Position numbers and translations under genes: made by a program. From Deinococci bacterium (lineage in GTDB: Bacteria; Deinococcota; Deinococci; Deinococcales; Trueperaceae), in contig JASBRS010000036.1 in assembly GCA_030149325.1 (NCBI GenBank), forward strand, positions 1 to 41,028: a stretch of 41,028 bases of DNA, in the 5' to 3' direction. This document shows, piece by piece, positions 34,101 to 41,028 of the stretch (position 1 is its first letter; every line of letters begins with the position of its first letter). The notes below the pieces were generated by a model. That model was not told the DNA's origin, made no database searches, and saw nothing but the letters and a program-made list of their open reading frames with translations.

Positions 34101-37100
34101 CGACAGCGGCAATTTCCTGGCCTGTCTGGTGACCGTGAAGCAGGGTTGCCTGGAGATGCTGGGAGAGCGGCCCGTGGACCGCTCGGCATGGAACGGCGTG
34201 CTGGCCCTGCTGGACCTGCTCGCAGAGAACGCCCGCGCCCTGGAGGGCGACACGACGGCGATCGAGGCCGTCGTGGCCGACCTGCACGCAAGGGTCGAGG
34301 CCCTGACGGATGCACCGGAGCGCTGCTCGGATGCCATCGACAGGCTGCTGGCCGAGGACCTCCCGCTCCTGGACGAGCGCCTGCTGGACCTCGTCCACGC
34401 GACCGCCCCCGACGTCGACAGGGACGTCCTGACCGAGCTCGCGACGTGGTCCGGACGCTTGCACGGTCATGCCGAGAGCCTGCGCCGCGAACGCGATCTG
34501 TTCCTCCCGTGGTTGGCCCCCGCGTTCCGCGCGCCCCGCTTCGACGCTCACGCGCCCGCCTGGCCGACCTCGCCGACCTTCGCTGAGCTGGACGACATCT
34601 ACGCTCGTATCCTGGCATCCCTGGGGGGTGCGAACGGAACCACCGGGGAGCCGCAGGCCGACGCGGCCGTCCGAGCTGACGACCTCCTGCGTGGCGCTGT
34701 GGTCGCCGCCGTCGCCGCACTCGCCGACTTGCGCAGCGCGGTGCAGTACGTCGCCGACGAGACCGAGCGCTACCTCCGCGAGGCCGAGTTCGAGCCCCTC
34801 TACGATGCCCGCCGCAAGATCTTCCGCATCGGCTTCGATGTGGACACGGGCCGACCCGACGAACACGCCTACGATCTGCTGGCGTCCGAGGCCAGGATCG
34901 GCAGCTTCCTGGCCATCGCACTCGGGCGCGTGCGTCCGGAACACTGGGTCCACCTGGGGCGGCCTTTCGCCCTCGCTGGCGGGCAGCGCGTGCTGCAGTC
35001 GTGGAGTGGCACCATGTTCGAATACCTGATGCCCTCGTTGATGGTTCGCACGCCACCCGACAGCCTCTTGGGCAGGGCGAGCCGCGCCGCCGTGCAGCGC
35101 CAGATCGCGTTCGGCACGGAGCACGCCATACCGTGGGGCGTGTCGGAGTCCGGCTATGCCCGGACCGACGCGCACGACAACTACCAGTACCGGGCCTTCG
35201 GGGTCCGCGACCTGGCCCTCTCCCGCGTCGACGAAGAGGCGCGCGTCGTCGCGCCCTACGCGACCTTGATGGCGTTGCCGTTCGAGCGGCAGGAGTCACT
35301 CCGGAATCTCGAACGCCTCGCCAGGGCTGGAGCGCTCGGGCGTTACGGCTTCTACGAGGCCATCGACTACACCCCCAAACACCTGCCCCTGGGACAGCAG
35401 GACATGGTGGTCCGGTCGTTCATGGCGCATCACCACGGGATGTCCCTGCTCGGGCTGTGCGCCGTACTCGACGGACCGAGGTTCGTCGACCGCTTCCACG
35501 CCGATGTGCGGGTCCAGAGCTCCGAGATCCTGCTGTACGAGGAGGCCGTCGACGCGCCGGTGCTGCCCCTGGAACGAGGCAACGAGAGGCCCTCCGCCCG
35601 CCGGCCGGCCCCCGAACCGGCGTTCGTGGGCCCGCTCCAGGTCCCGCTCCGGACGGCGACACCGCTGGTGAACGTTCTCTCCAACGGCCGCTATACCGTC
35701 TTCCTCAGCAACGCTGGCGGCGGCGGCGCCCGCTGGGAAGGACTGGATCTCACGCGTTGGCGGGCCGACGCGACCCGCGATGCATGCGGGACATGGACCT
35801 ACCTGCAGGATCTCGAGTCGGGACGCCTGTGGTCCGCGACCCGCCAGCCGACAGGGGTCGAAGGCCAGAACGAAACGGTGTCCTTCCAACCCCACACCGC
35901 GCGGTTCGGCCGGCGCGTCGACGCCATCGACACCCGTCTCGACGTGGCCGTCGACCCCGCAGAGGATCTCGAGATCCGGCGGCTGACCGTCACGAACCAG
36001 GGCGAGGGATCGCGGAGGCTGGCGATCACGAGCTACGGCGACGTGGTGCTCTCCCCCCACCAGGCCGACCTTCGCCACCGTGCCTTCGGGGGCCTGTTCG
36101 TTGAGAGCCGCTGGCTCCCCGACGTGCATGGCCTCCTGTTCCGCCGCAGGCCACGAGACGAGAGCGAACGGACCCAGCTGCTGCTCCACCGGCTGGTCGT
36201 CGAAGGAGGCCGACCCGAGAGCGTGGAGTACGAGAGCGACCGCGCCCGCTTCCTCGGGCGGCACGGCAGCGCGGAGCAGCCATCGGCTCTTCGGGCCGTC
36301 GCTCTGTCCGGAACCAGCGGCGCGGTGCTCGATCCCGCGTTCGCGCTTCGCACCACCCTCGTCCTTCGGCCCGGCGCCACCGTTCGGCTGGCCTTCCTGA
36401 CCCTGGCAGGCCACGACGAAGCGACGATGCTGACCGTCGCTCGGCGCTTCGATCCCTGGGATGCGATCGAAGCGGCGTTCCGAGATGCCCGCGCACTCCA
36501 GACGACGGCCCTCGAACAGCTCGGGCTCGGGGGATCGGAGTGGTGGACCGTCGAGCACCTGCGTTCCCACCTCGTCTACCCGAACCACGCGATGCGCGCA
36601 CCAGCGCGGATCCTCCGCCAGAACACGCTGGCCCAGAAGGATCTGTGGGGCTTCGGGATCTCCGGGGACCACCCCTTGGCTCTGGTACGGGTGCGCGAGC
36701 CCGAAGACCTGGACCTCTTGGTGCTGCTGCTCAAGGCGCACCGCTACTGGCGCGCGCAGGGGTTCGCGGTGGAACTCGTCGTGCTCAACGAGATGGACGA
36801 CGGCTACCTACAGACCGCGCACGGTCGCATCCGAGCCCTCGTCCACGCCAGCGGCAACGACGCCTGGCTCGATCAGCCGGCCGGCATCTTCGTGGTGGGA
36901 TCGAGTCGGCTGGACGACGCGCAGAGGGGTCTGCTGCTGGCGGTGGCCGGGGTGGTGGTGGGTGCCGGCGTTCCGCTCGAGGGCGCCTTGGCCCTGGCCC
37001 GCGACCGCAGGGAAGGGCGCCTACCGGCGCTGATGGCCACGCGCAGCGTAACGGACCCGGCCGAAGCGGGGACGCCGCCGCGGTCGCAGGAGGCGTTGCA

Positions 37101-39546
37101 GTTCGACAACGCCCTCGGCGGCTTCGCCGAGGAGGGCCGCGAGTACCGCATCGTCCAAGACGGGTCGCCGACGCCGGCACCCTGGATCAACGTGCTGGCC
37201 AACCCCGACTTCGGTTGCCTCGTGAGCGAGTCCGGCTCGAGCACCACCTGGTCGGTCGACGGCAGCGAGAACCACCTCACGCCCTGGTCCAATGATCCGG
37301 TAGCCGATCCAAGCGGTGAGGTCCTCTACCTACGCGACGAGGAGACCGCCGAGGTGTGGACGCCGACGCCCCAGCCCATCCCTGGAGGCACGCCGTACTA
37401 CGTGAGTCACGCAGCCGGCTCCACGCACTTCGACCATCGCAGCCACGACCTCGATCAGCAGCTGCAGATGTTCGTCCCGACCGACGCCCCCCTGAAGGTG
37501 ATCCGGCTGCGCCTCGCGAACCGCCTCGGGCGCCCACGGCGGCTCACCGTCACCTACTACGCCGAATGGGTGCTGGGCAGCACCCGCGACGGCACGCAGG
37601 CGTTCGTGATCCCCGAGTACGACGGCGAGCTCGAAGCCCTGCTGGCCCGCAATCCGTACCACCCCTCCTTCCCTTCGCAGGTGGCGTTCCTGGTCGCGAG
37701 CCGGGTCCCGCACGGACTCACCACGGACCGGGAGGAGTTCCTTGGCCGGGAAGGGAGCGTGCGCCGACCGGCCGCGCTGACGCGGGTCGGGCTGGCCGGG
37801 TGCGTGGAGGCCGGGCGGGATCCCTGCGCCGTGTTGCAGATCCACATCGACCTCCCCGCCAACGGCCAGGATGAGGTCTTCTTCCTGCTGGGCGCAGGCG
37901 CCGATCGCACGGCGGCCCGCGACCTGATCCGCCACTACCGAGATCCCGCCCAGCTCGACGCCGCCTGGACGGCGCTGCGGCATGCCTGGGACGAGCGGCT
38001 CGGCGCCATCCAGGTGCGCACGCCCGATCCCGCGATGGACGTGATGCTCAACCGCTGGCTCCCCTACCAGACCATCGCCTGCCGGCTGTGGGCCCGCACG
38101 GCCTTCTACCAAGCCGGCGGCGCCTTCGGCTTCCGTGACCAGCTGCAGGACGTCATGGCCGTGCTGCACACCTCTCCCGAGCTGGCCCGCAGCCAGCTTC
38201 TGCGCGCGGCTCAGCACCAGTTCGAGGAGGGCGACGTCCTGCACTGGTGGCATCCGGGTGGGACCCGGGGCGTGCGCACGCGCATCTCCGACGACCTCGC
38301 CTGGTTGCCGTTCGTGATCGAGCGCTACCTCGATCACACCGGCGACGATGCCGTCCTGGACGAAGAAGTGCCGTTCCTGCGGGCCCCGCCGCTCGAGGCC
38401 GAAGAACACGACCGCTACGACGGGTTCCCGGAGGCTGAAGGCAGCTTCTCCCTGTACGAGCACGCCTGCCGGGCGCTGGACCGCGCCTGCACGGTGGGCC
38501 GACACGGGCTGCCGCTCATCGGCGGTGGCGACTGGAACGACGGCATGAACCGGGTCGGGATCGGCGGAACCGGCGAGAGCGTGTGGCTCGCTTGGTTCCT
38601 CATCGCCACGCTGCGGAGATTCGCGCCCCTGTGCGGCGCCCGCGACGACACCACCCGCGCGGAGCGCTACCTGCACCTGGCGGATGCGTACTGCACGGCG
38701 GTGGAGACCCACGCCTGGGACGGCGACTGGTACCTGCGAGCCTTCTTCGACGATGGCACTCCGCTCGGCTCGCATCGCAACGACGAGGCGAGGATCGATT
38801 CCATCGCACAGTCCTGGTCGGTGCTCTCGGGAGCGGGCGATCCCCAACGGTCGGCACGGGCGATGGCGTCGGTGGCCGAGCACCTGATCCGTCCGGATGG
38901 CGGCATCGTGCTGTTGCTCACACCGCCGTTCGACCACGCCCCGATGGACCCCGGGTACATCAAGGGCTACCTTCCCGGCATCCGCGAGAACGGCGGTCAG
39001 TACACGCACGCAGCCATCTGGACCGCCTGGGCCCAGGCGGAGCTCGGCGACGGCGACGGCGCGTACTGCCTGTTCGACATGCTCAACCCGGTACGGCACG
39101 CCGACACCCCGGAGGCCGCCCGACGCTACAAGATCGAGCCGTACGTCATCGCGGCGGACGTGTACGGAGTCCCGCCCCATGTCGGGCGCGGCGGATGGAG
39201 CTGGTACACCGGGTCGGCCGCCTGGATGTACCGCCTGGGTATCGAGGCGATCCTCGGCCTGCGCCGCCACGGCGCCTTCCTCGACGTTCAACCGTGCATC
39301 CCCCCCAGCTGGGATGCGTTCCGGGTGGACTACCGTCACGGCGCGAGCTCCTACGAGATCCAGGTGGAGAACCCCCACCACGCCGCACGCGGGGTGGAGA
39401 TGGTCACGGTCGACGGCCGCGCTCAGCCGAGCCCTCGCGTGGCCCTGCTCGACGACGGCGGTGCCCATACCGTGGTCGTCCGGATGGGTCGGCCGGAGGT
39501 CAGCGGATCCCGGCGCGCCCAAGATCCCCGCGAACCCCAGGCGTAG
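31105..39546 (+). CDS. Cyclic beta-1,2-glucan synthase
   Basis: A 2813-residue membrane enzyme that builds, cyclises and trims cyclic beta-1,2-glucans from UDP-glucose; Brucella Cgs and rhizobial NdvB are of similar size. Order: helical N-domain (1-295); two membrane helices (300-362); GT84 glycosyltransferase with TLDADT (Asp519/Asp521), LSHDLFEG and RLHRW at 663-667; a membrane block (700-875); a glucoamylase-like domain (about 900-1420) with the motifs PTNIG and SGNF; then a GH94 phosphorylase-like region with two N-terminal sandwich modules (near 1520 and 2026) and a catalytic (alpha/alpha)6 barrel containing FRDQLQDVMAVLH and GGGDWNDGMN (Asp2479 as predicted acid). All domains are complete. 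GTG 31105 overlaps the stress-protein stop. The glucan normally serves osmotic adaptation or host interaction; no dedicated glucan exporter is adjacent. Confidence 0.93.
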   Translation: MTEGASVPPVDIDTLTRHAEALAAMHTLAPCRGSPRHMRRRIEVVRERIHALNESLPNDEMQATSGQRWLLDNEYLVLRALRQASDDVSDAFYRALPCLAQGTGTPLRIMELIEAFLERRRGRVHVPVLEQFVAAYQRMAPLTLAELWALPALLRVVSLERLAEAGSRELLPQRRIAGEDETIAGIVQGLREIEQQDWTVFVESLSVIERCLRDEPAGVYAHMDPATRDSYRRIVEAVARRSGRSEAEVAAAAVRIATETADTEHVGAVLFGQGRRKLERRLGVRAGLGELLRDSGRRARAPAYLLAIGTLTGIVLAGTALLAARTGAWASLPALLIALLAPAAVAAETLVHYAITHLIPPRTLPKMDFSEGVPDHARTLVVIPALVATEHDVPSLFAQLERHAVGNPDPNLGFAVLTDFADAPERVLPEDASLLASLERHLEALRARHPGTRFHLMHRERRWNPAEGCWMGWERKRGKLVELNAWIDRGERGTFVLPAGAPDDASDGPTGYAFILTLDADTVLPPGGAARLAGTLAHPLVRPQVGKDGALTRGYTVLQPRVDILPTHESRSPFSRVFASSSGVDLYARAMSDPYMDLFEEGIFVGKGIYDVAAVTRVERGKVPENAILSHDLFEGGLGRVALVSDVVVLESYPATYPSFVRRLHRWVRGDWQLLPWLGRKVPTAGGTRDANPLTWLTRWLILQNLVRSLSKPSLAVALALVWTVVPGPAWAWTVLVLGVSAVPFLLGRLTRLTRSIRRQERGASTWLRDARRWLAELIFLPTTASASIAAILVTLWRLTVSRRHLLSWHDAARTARDIETNAGPLATWREMAPAPLTAVALAVVVGWHRPDALPLALPVVLAWLGSPTLAYRMGRVEEPSEPTLTRQQRSWLTTVARRTWFYFERFVGPGDHWLPPDHFQEAPRGAIAHRTSPTNIGLLMTSTLAAHDLGFLDARSALHRIGNTLATIATLERSRGHLFNWYETQTLQVLQPRYVSFVDSGNFLACLVTVKQGCLEMLGERPVDRSAWNGVLALLDLLAENARALEGDTTAIEAVVADLHARVEALTDAPERCSDAIDRLLAEDLPLLDERLLDLVHATAPDVDRDVLTELATWSGRLHGHAESLRRERDLFLPWLAPAFRAPRFDAHAPAWPTSPTFAELDDIYARILASLGGANGTTGEPQADAAVRADDLLRGAVVAAVAALADLRSAVQYVADETERYLREAEFEPLYDARRKIFRIGFDVDTGRPDEHAYDLLASEARIGSFLAIALGRVRPEHWVHLGRPFALAGGQRVLQSWSGTMFEYLMPSLMVRTPPDSLLGRASRAAVQRQIAFGTEHAIPWGVSESGYARTDAHDNYQYRAFGVRDLALSRVDEEARVVAPYATLMALPFERQESLRNLERLARAGALGRYGFYEAIDYTPKHLPLGQQDMVVRSFMAHHHGMSLLGLCAVLDGPRFVDRFHADVRVQSSEILLYEEAVDAPVLPLERGNERPSARRPAPEPAFVGPLQVPLRTATPLVNVLSNGRYTVFLSNAGGGGARWEGLDLTRWRADATRDACGTWTYLQDLESGRLWSATRQPTGVEGQNETVSFQPHTARFGRRVDAIDTRLDVAVDPAEDLEIRRLTVTNQGEGSRRLAITSYGDVVLSPHQADLRHRAFGGLFVESRWLPDVHGLLFRRRPRDESERTQLLLHRLVVEGGRPESVEYESDRARFLGRHGSAEQPSALRAVALSGTSGAVLDPAFALRTTLVLRPGATVRLAFLTLAGHDEATMLTVARRFDPWDAIEAAFRDARALQTTALEQLGLGGSEWWTVEHLRSHLVYPNHAMRAPARILRQNTLAQKDLWGFGISGDHPLALVRVREPEDLDLLVLLLKAHRYWRAQGFAVELVVLNEMDDGYLQTAHGRIRALVHASGNDAWLDQPAGIFVVGSSRLDDAQRGLLLAVAGVVVGAGVPLEGALALARDRREGRLPALMATRSVTDPAEAGTPPRSQEALQFDNALGGFAEEGREYRIVQDGSPTPAPWINVLANPDFGCLVSESGSSTTWSVDGSENHLTPWSNDPVADPSGEVLYLRDEETAEVWTPTPQPIPGGTPYYVSHAAGSTHFDHRSHDLDQQLQMFVPTDAPLKVIRLRLANRLGRPRRLTVTYYAEWVLGSTRDGTQAFVIPEYDGELEALLARNPYHPSFPSQVAFLVASRVPHGLTTDREEFLGREGSVRRPAALTRVGLAGCVEAGRDPCAVLQIHIDLPANGQDEVFFLLGAGADRTAARDLIRHYRDPAQLDAAWTALRHAWDERLGAIQVRTPDPAMDVMLNRWLPYQTIACRLWARTAFYQAGGAFGFRDQLQDVMAVLHTSPELARSQLLRAAQHQFEEGDVLHWWHPGGTRGVRTRISDDLAWLPFVIERYLDHTGDDAVLDEEVPFLRAPPLEAEEHDRYDGFPEAEGSFSLYEHACRALDRACTVGRHGLPLIGGGDWNDGMNRVGIGGTGESVWLAWFLIATLRRFAPLCGARDDTTRAERYLHLADAYCTAVETHAWDGDWYLRAFFDDGTPLGSHRNDEARIDSIAQSWSVLSGAGDPQRSARAMASVAEHLIRPDGGIVLLLTPPFDHAPMDPGYIKGYLPGIRENGGQYTHAAIWTAWAQAELGDGDGAYCLFDMLNPVRHADTPEAARRYKIEPYVIAADVYGVPPHVGRGGWSWYTGSAAWMYRLGIEAILGLRRHGAFLDVQPCIPPSWDAFRVDYRHGASSYEIQVENPHHAARGVEMVTVDGRAQPSPRVALLDDGGAHTVVVRMGRPEVSGSRRAQDPREPQA

Positions 39547-39912
39547 ACCGGCACGGCACCGGAAGGGCTGCCCGAGGGCCCCATGGAGTGCCGCTGCACC
39601 CGACGGGCTGGGGTCCACGCCTCTGCCCTTCGAACGGCAACCGCCCTAGGATGGGTTCGTAGGCACGTCAGCCGGGTCCGCGGGGATCGGGAGTGTCGCA
39701 CGGACCCGACAACGCCAGCTGCGCCGTGCGCGGGCGCCGGACAGCCACGACGACCCTGGCCCGGTCGACTGAGCCGGATCCGTGCCCGCCCGGCCCACGG
39801 CGCGAGCGCCCCTCGCCGAGGCGGGACCGCCCACGTCGGACCCTGGGCAGGGGAGCGGACCGTCGAGTGTTTCGCCCGGGTGGGAAGCGGCACCCCGGCG
39901 CAGCGCGACACG
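39547..39912. other. Gene-free stretch, nothing supported
   Basis: 366 bases after the glucan synthase. It contains an isolated TAGGAT (39647-39652) that leads into no credible coding frame. Both strands have long open frames here, but their Arg/Pro/Ser-rich products look like chance reading of GC-rich DNA. It may be decayed sequence. Confidence 0.5.
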
Positions 39913-40140
39913 CTAGTGGCAGCCGCGCGAGCTCGTGCACTGGCAGCGGTCGCCGGCGCGCCTCAGGGCCTCGCGCTGGGTGGCCGCCGAGAAGGCCTCG
40001 GGGATAGGGCCCGGCATCCCGAAGAACGGCGTCTTCTCGACACAGGGACGGCAAAGCACGATCGCGTTGGACAGACGGTTCCCCTTGCCGCGCCGCTTGG
40101 GGTGGACTTCGAGCTGATCGCGTCGCTTGCATCTCGCCAT
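39913..40140 (-). CDS. Small HNH-like protein with degenerate catalytic motif
   Basis: A 75-residue protein beginning MARCKRRDQLEVHPKRRGKG. AGGAGG six bases before ATG 40140 fixes the start. It follows the HNH-nuclease pattern in which the core reads LEVHHKRRGG, then NxLSNAIVLCRPCHEKT, then a Cys-rich end. Here the second His is Pro14 and the third-motif His is Val34, so only the Asn of NAIVLC remains of the triad. Six Cys (4, 30, 33, 66, 68, 74) could still hold zinc. The C-terminal half, AFSAATQREALRRAGDRCQC, also fits the group. It is either a non-catalytic zinc protein or a decaying nuclease. It stands alone, next to a pseudogene. Confidence 0.6.
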   Translation of the reverse strand: MARCKRRDQLEVHPKRRGKGNRLSNAIVLCRPCVEKTPFFGMPGPIPEAFSAATQREALRRAGDRCQCTSSRGCH

Positions 40141-40298
40141 GGGCGTCCTCCTGCCCCCGGTCGACCTGACCGGAGGAGTCCCCTCATCATCCATGCCGAT
40201 CGCCACGTCGGCCCCTCACGGCGCACTCCCCACCGTTGCGAGGCCATCGTCCGCGCCGGCCGCGCCGACCCAGCGGGACGTCGTCCCACCCCTCCTGC

Positions 40299-40304
40299 TA
40301 GGCT
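40299..40304 (+). promoter_or_regulatory. -10 box left in front of the MFS remnant
   Basis: TAGGCT, identical to the box before the intact MFS gene at 3861. It lies at the leaderless distance from the position where the remnant's start codon is missing. Confidence 0.35.
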
Positions 40305-40578
40305 GGCCGGCACGGTTACCCGTGCCTGGCGCGTCCTCGCGGTCTTCGCGGGCGCCCACTTCCTGCCCTACCTCTTCCGATCGGCCAACTCCGTCATCGC
40401 CGGCGACCTGACGGCGCGCATGGGTCTCTCCCCCGGCGCAGCTAGGGTGCACGCGCGTCCGTTCCTCGGCTCCTTCGCCCTCGGCCAGCTCCCGTTCGGC
40501 CGCGCACTCGCCCGCTCCGGCGGCTCGCCCACGCAGCCACGGCCAGCTCACCGGGCCTCGTCCGGTCGGCTGGGTGGC

Positions 40579-40608
40579 GTCACCCCGTCGGGTGACGACA
40601 CCTCACCC
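40579..40608. repeat. Overlapping dyads upstream of the 48-aa gene
   Basis: GTCACCC-4-GGGTGAC (40579-40596) and GGGTGA-7-TCACCC (40590-40608) share an arm, and a further GGGTG-4-CACCC lies at 40572-40585. They end 10 bases before TACCTT (40619-40624), covering the -35 area, and look like a multi-half-site operator or mutually exclusive RNA hairpins. Confidence 0.5.
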
Positions 40609-40618
40609 GGTCGCCCCC

Positions 40619-40624
40619 TACCTT
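40619..40624 (+). promoter_or_regulatory. Candidate -10 box (TACCTT) of the 48-aa gene
   Basis: TACCTT lies 55 bases upstream of ATG 40680 and directly after the dyads. The same hexamer appears inside a dyad at 40996-41001. Confidence 0.4.
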
Positions 40625-40679
40625 GACTCGGTCGACGCCAAGTCGCCCTGGGTGCCGTCGCACCCACGGAAGGAACCCG

Positions 40680-40826
40680 ATGACTCAAGGACAGATCGCA
40701 ACCGTGCTGGCTCTCGGGGCCGGACTCCTAGCCGTGCTCATGGTCGGCTTCTTCACCGGATTCGTGAACACGTGGCCCGTCATCGTCTTCGTCCTGGCGG
40801 GCGCCTTCCTCCTCAACAGGACGTGA
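40680..40826 (+). CDS. Small membrane protein, 48 aa
   Basis: ATG 40680 follows AAGGA at a good distance and encodes 48 residues: two hydrophobic helices (about 6-24 and 31-45) joined by a short turn FFTGFVNTWP, and a basic end LLNRT. This is a two-helix membrane hairpin, the shape of many small stress-related or regulatory membrane proteins. I do not recognise the family. Hydrophobic content, ribosome binding site and a clear upstream promoter region support a real gene. Confidence 0.65.
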   Translation: MTQGQIATVLALGAGLLAVLMVGFFTGFVNTWPVIVFVLAGAFLLNRT

Positions 40827-40985
40827 GCGCCAGGCACCGCCTGCCGCCCCGATGGAGGATGGCGTGGCGGTCACCAGCGCGGGGTGGGGTGGGGGCGGCC
40901 CCTCCACGATACCCCCCGAACGCCGCGACCGCACCGCCGTGACCGCAGCCGCAGCCTCGGGCCGTGCTGCGGGTGCGGTCGACGG

Positions 40986-41009
40986 GCACGCCGCCTACCT
41001 TCGGCGTGC
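40986..41009 (+). promoter_or_regulatory. Dyad symmetric operator around a -10 box at the window edge
   Basis: GCACGCCG (40986-40993) and CGGCGTGC (41002-41009) form a perfect 8-bp inverted repeat. The eight bases between are CCTACCTT, holding the -10 candidate TACCTT (40996-41001). A repressor bound here would block the promoter of a gene that lies beyond the window. The 202 bases from 40827 to the end hold no other supported gene. Confidence 0.5.
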
Positions 41010-41028
41010 GAATCCACCGGCTCATCCG

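Larger units (their letters stand above)
40315..40626 (+). pseudogene. MFS transporter remnant (N-terminal fragment)
   Basis: The frame encodes WRVLAVFAGAHFLPYLFRSANSVIAGDL, the first helix and loop of an MFS permease of the type that begins WRVL..F..GYFLSYLFR. It then gives MGLSPGAARVHARPFLGSFALGQLPFG, the second helix with damage in its first part. Similarity ends near 40515; the frame runs on in unrelated Pro/Ser-rich sequence to TGA 40624. No ATG, GTG or TTG lies in frame before the first helix: where a leaderless start is expected the codon is GTT. Loss of the start and of more than 300 residues mark it as a pseudogene. Its sequence is unlike the intact MFS gene in this window. Confidence 0.7.

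Noticed and set aside
32338-35175. 945-codon minus-strand frame inside the glucan synthase
   Set aside because: The plus-strand frame has complete catalytic domains; the antisense product shows no recognisable domain.
39693-40007. 104-codon Arg/Pro-rich frame after the glucan synthase
   Set aside because: Despite an upstream TAGGAT, the product is low-complexity and overlaps the HNH-like gene on the other strand.

Overview
This is a high-GC bacterial chromosome segment with short intergenic gaps, many 4-bp ATGA/GTGA gene overlaps, and several start codons 6-9 nt downstream of TAnnnT-type -10 boxes (leaderless-style initiation). Base composition, promoter style and gene content (DUF2568, DUF4389, WHG-type TetR, heterodimeric ABC exporter) suggest a deep-branching Actinomycetota lineage or a similar high-GC phylum. 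This assignment is inference, because there is no rRNA or marker gene in the window. No rRNA, tRNA, CRISPR array, intact insertion sequence or prophage was seen.

Layout. 1-5.5 kb: the 3' end of citrate synthase, a convergent secreted Ntn-hydrolase acylase, an orphan 133-aa protein, a leaderless MFS transporter and a VOC/glyoxalase protein. 5.6-10.3 kb: a two-domain GNAT acetyltransferase, then a divergent three-gene operon (TelA-like helical protein, DUF6384-type membrane protein, coiled-coil protein with a Gly/Arg-rich tail), the best candidate for an undescribed system. 10.3-13.2 kb: a WHG-type TetR regulator plus alpha/beta hydrolase facing a small Arg-rich protein, a YdjM-like membrane protein and a DUF2568 protein. 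The two transcription units diverge from a 60-bp region where each near-consensus promoter has its -10 inside a copy of the same palindrome. 13.2-18.3 kb: a GNAT protein, a membrane protein with an FPASDP tail, and a heterodimeric ABC exporter preceded by a possible 14-codon leader peptide. 18.4-23.3 kb: a NhaB Na+/H+ antiporter, an SRPBCC-ArsR pair whose regulator appears to start at CTG, an S10 serine carboxypeptidase and a SAM methyltransferase. 23.3-29.9 kb: a membrane GGDEF-EAL protein whose EAL domain is cut by an in-frame amber codon, an EamA transporter coupled to a 29-codon upstream reading frame, a type-B carboxylesterase, an M23 peptidase and a DUF4389 membrane protein. 30.1-39.5 kb: a tandem universal stress protein overlapping by 4 bp a 2813-codon cyclic beta-1,2-glucan synthase. 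39.5-41.0 kb: a decayed region with a 75-aa protein whose HNH motif is degenerate, an MFS remnant without a start codon, a 48-aa membrane protein, and an operator-like dyad at the right edge.

Together the genes form an accessory neighbourhood rich in envelope, transport and stress functions: two or three export systems, an antiporter, a periplasmic-glucan synthase with its stress-protein partner, secreted hydrolases and several one-component regulators with visible operator-like sites. All functions are assigned from motifs and remembered family features; no database search was run.
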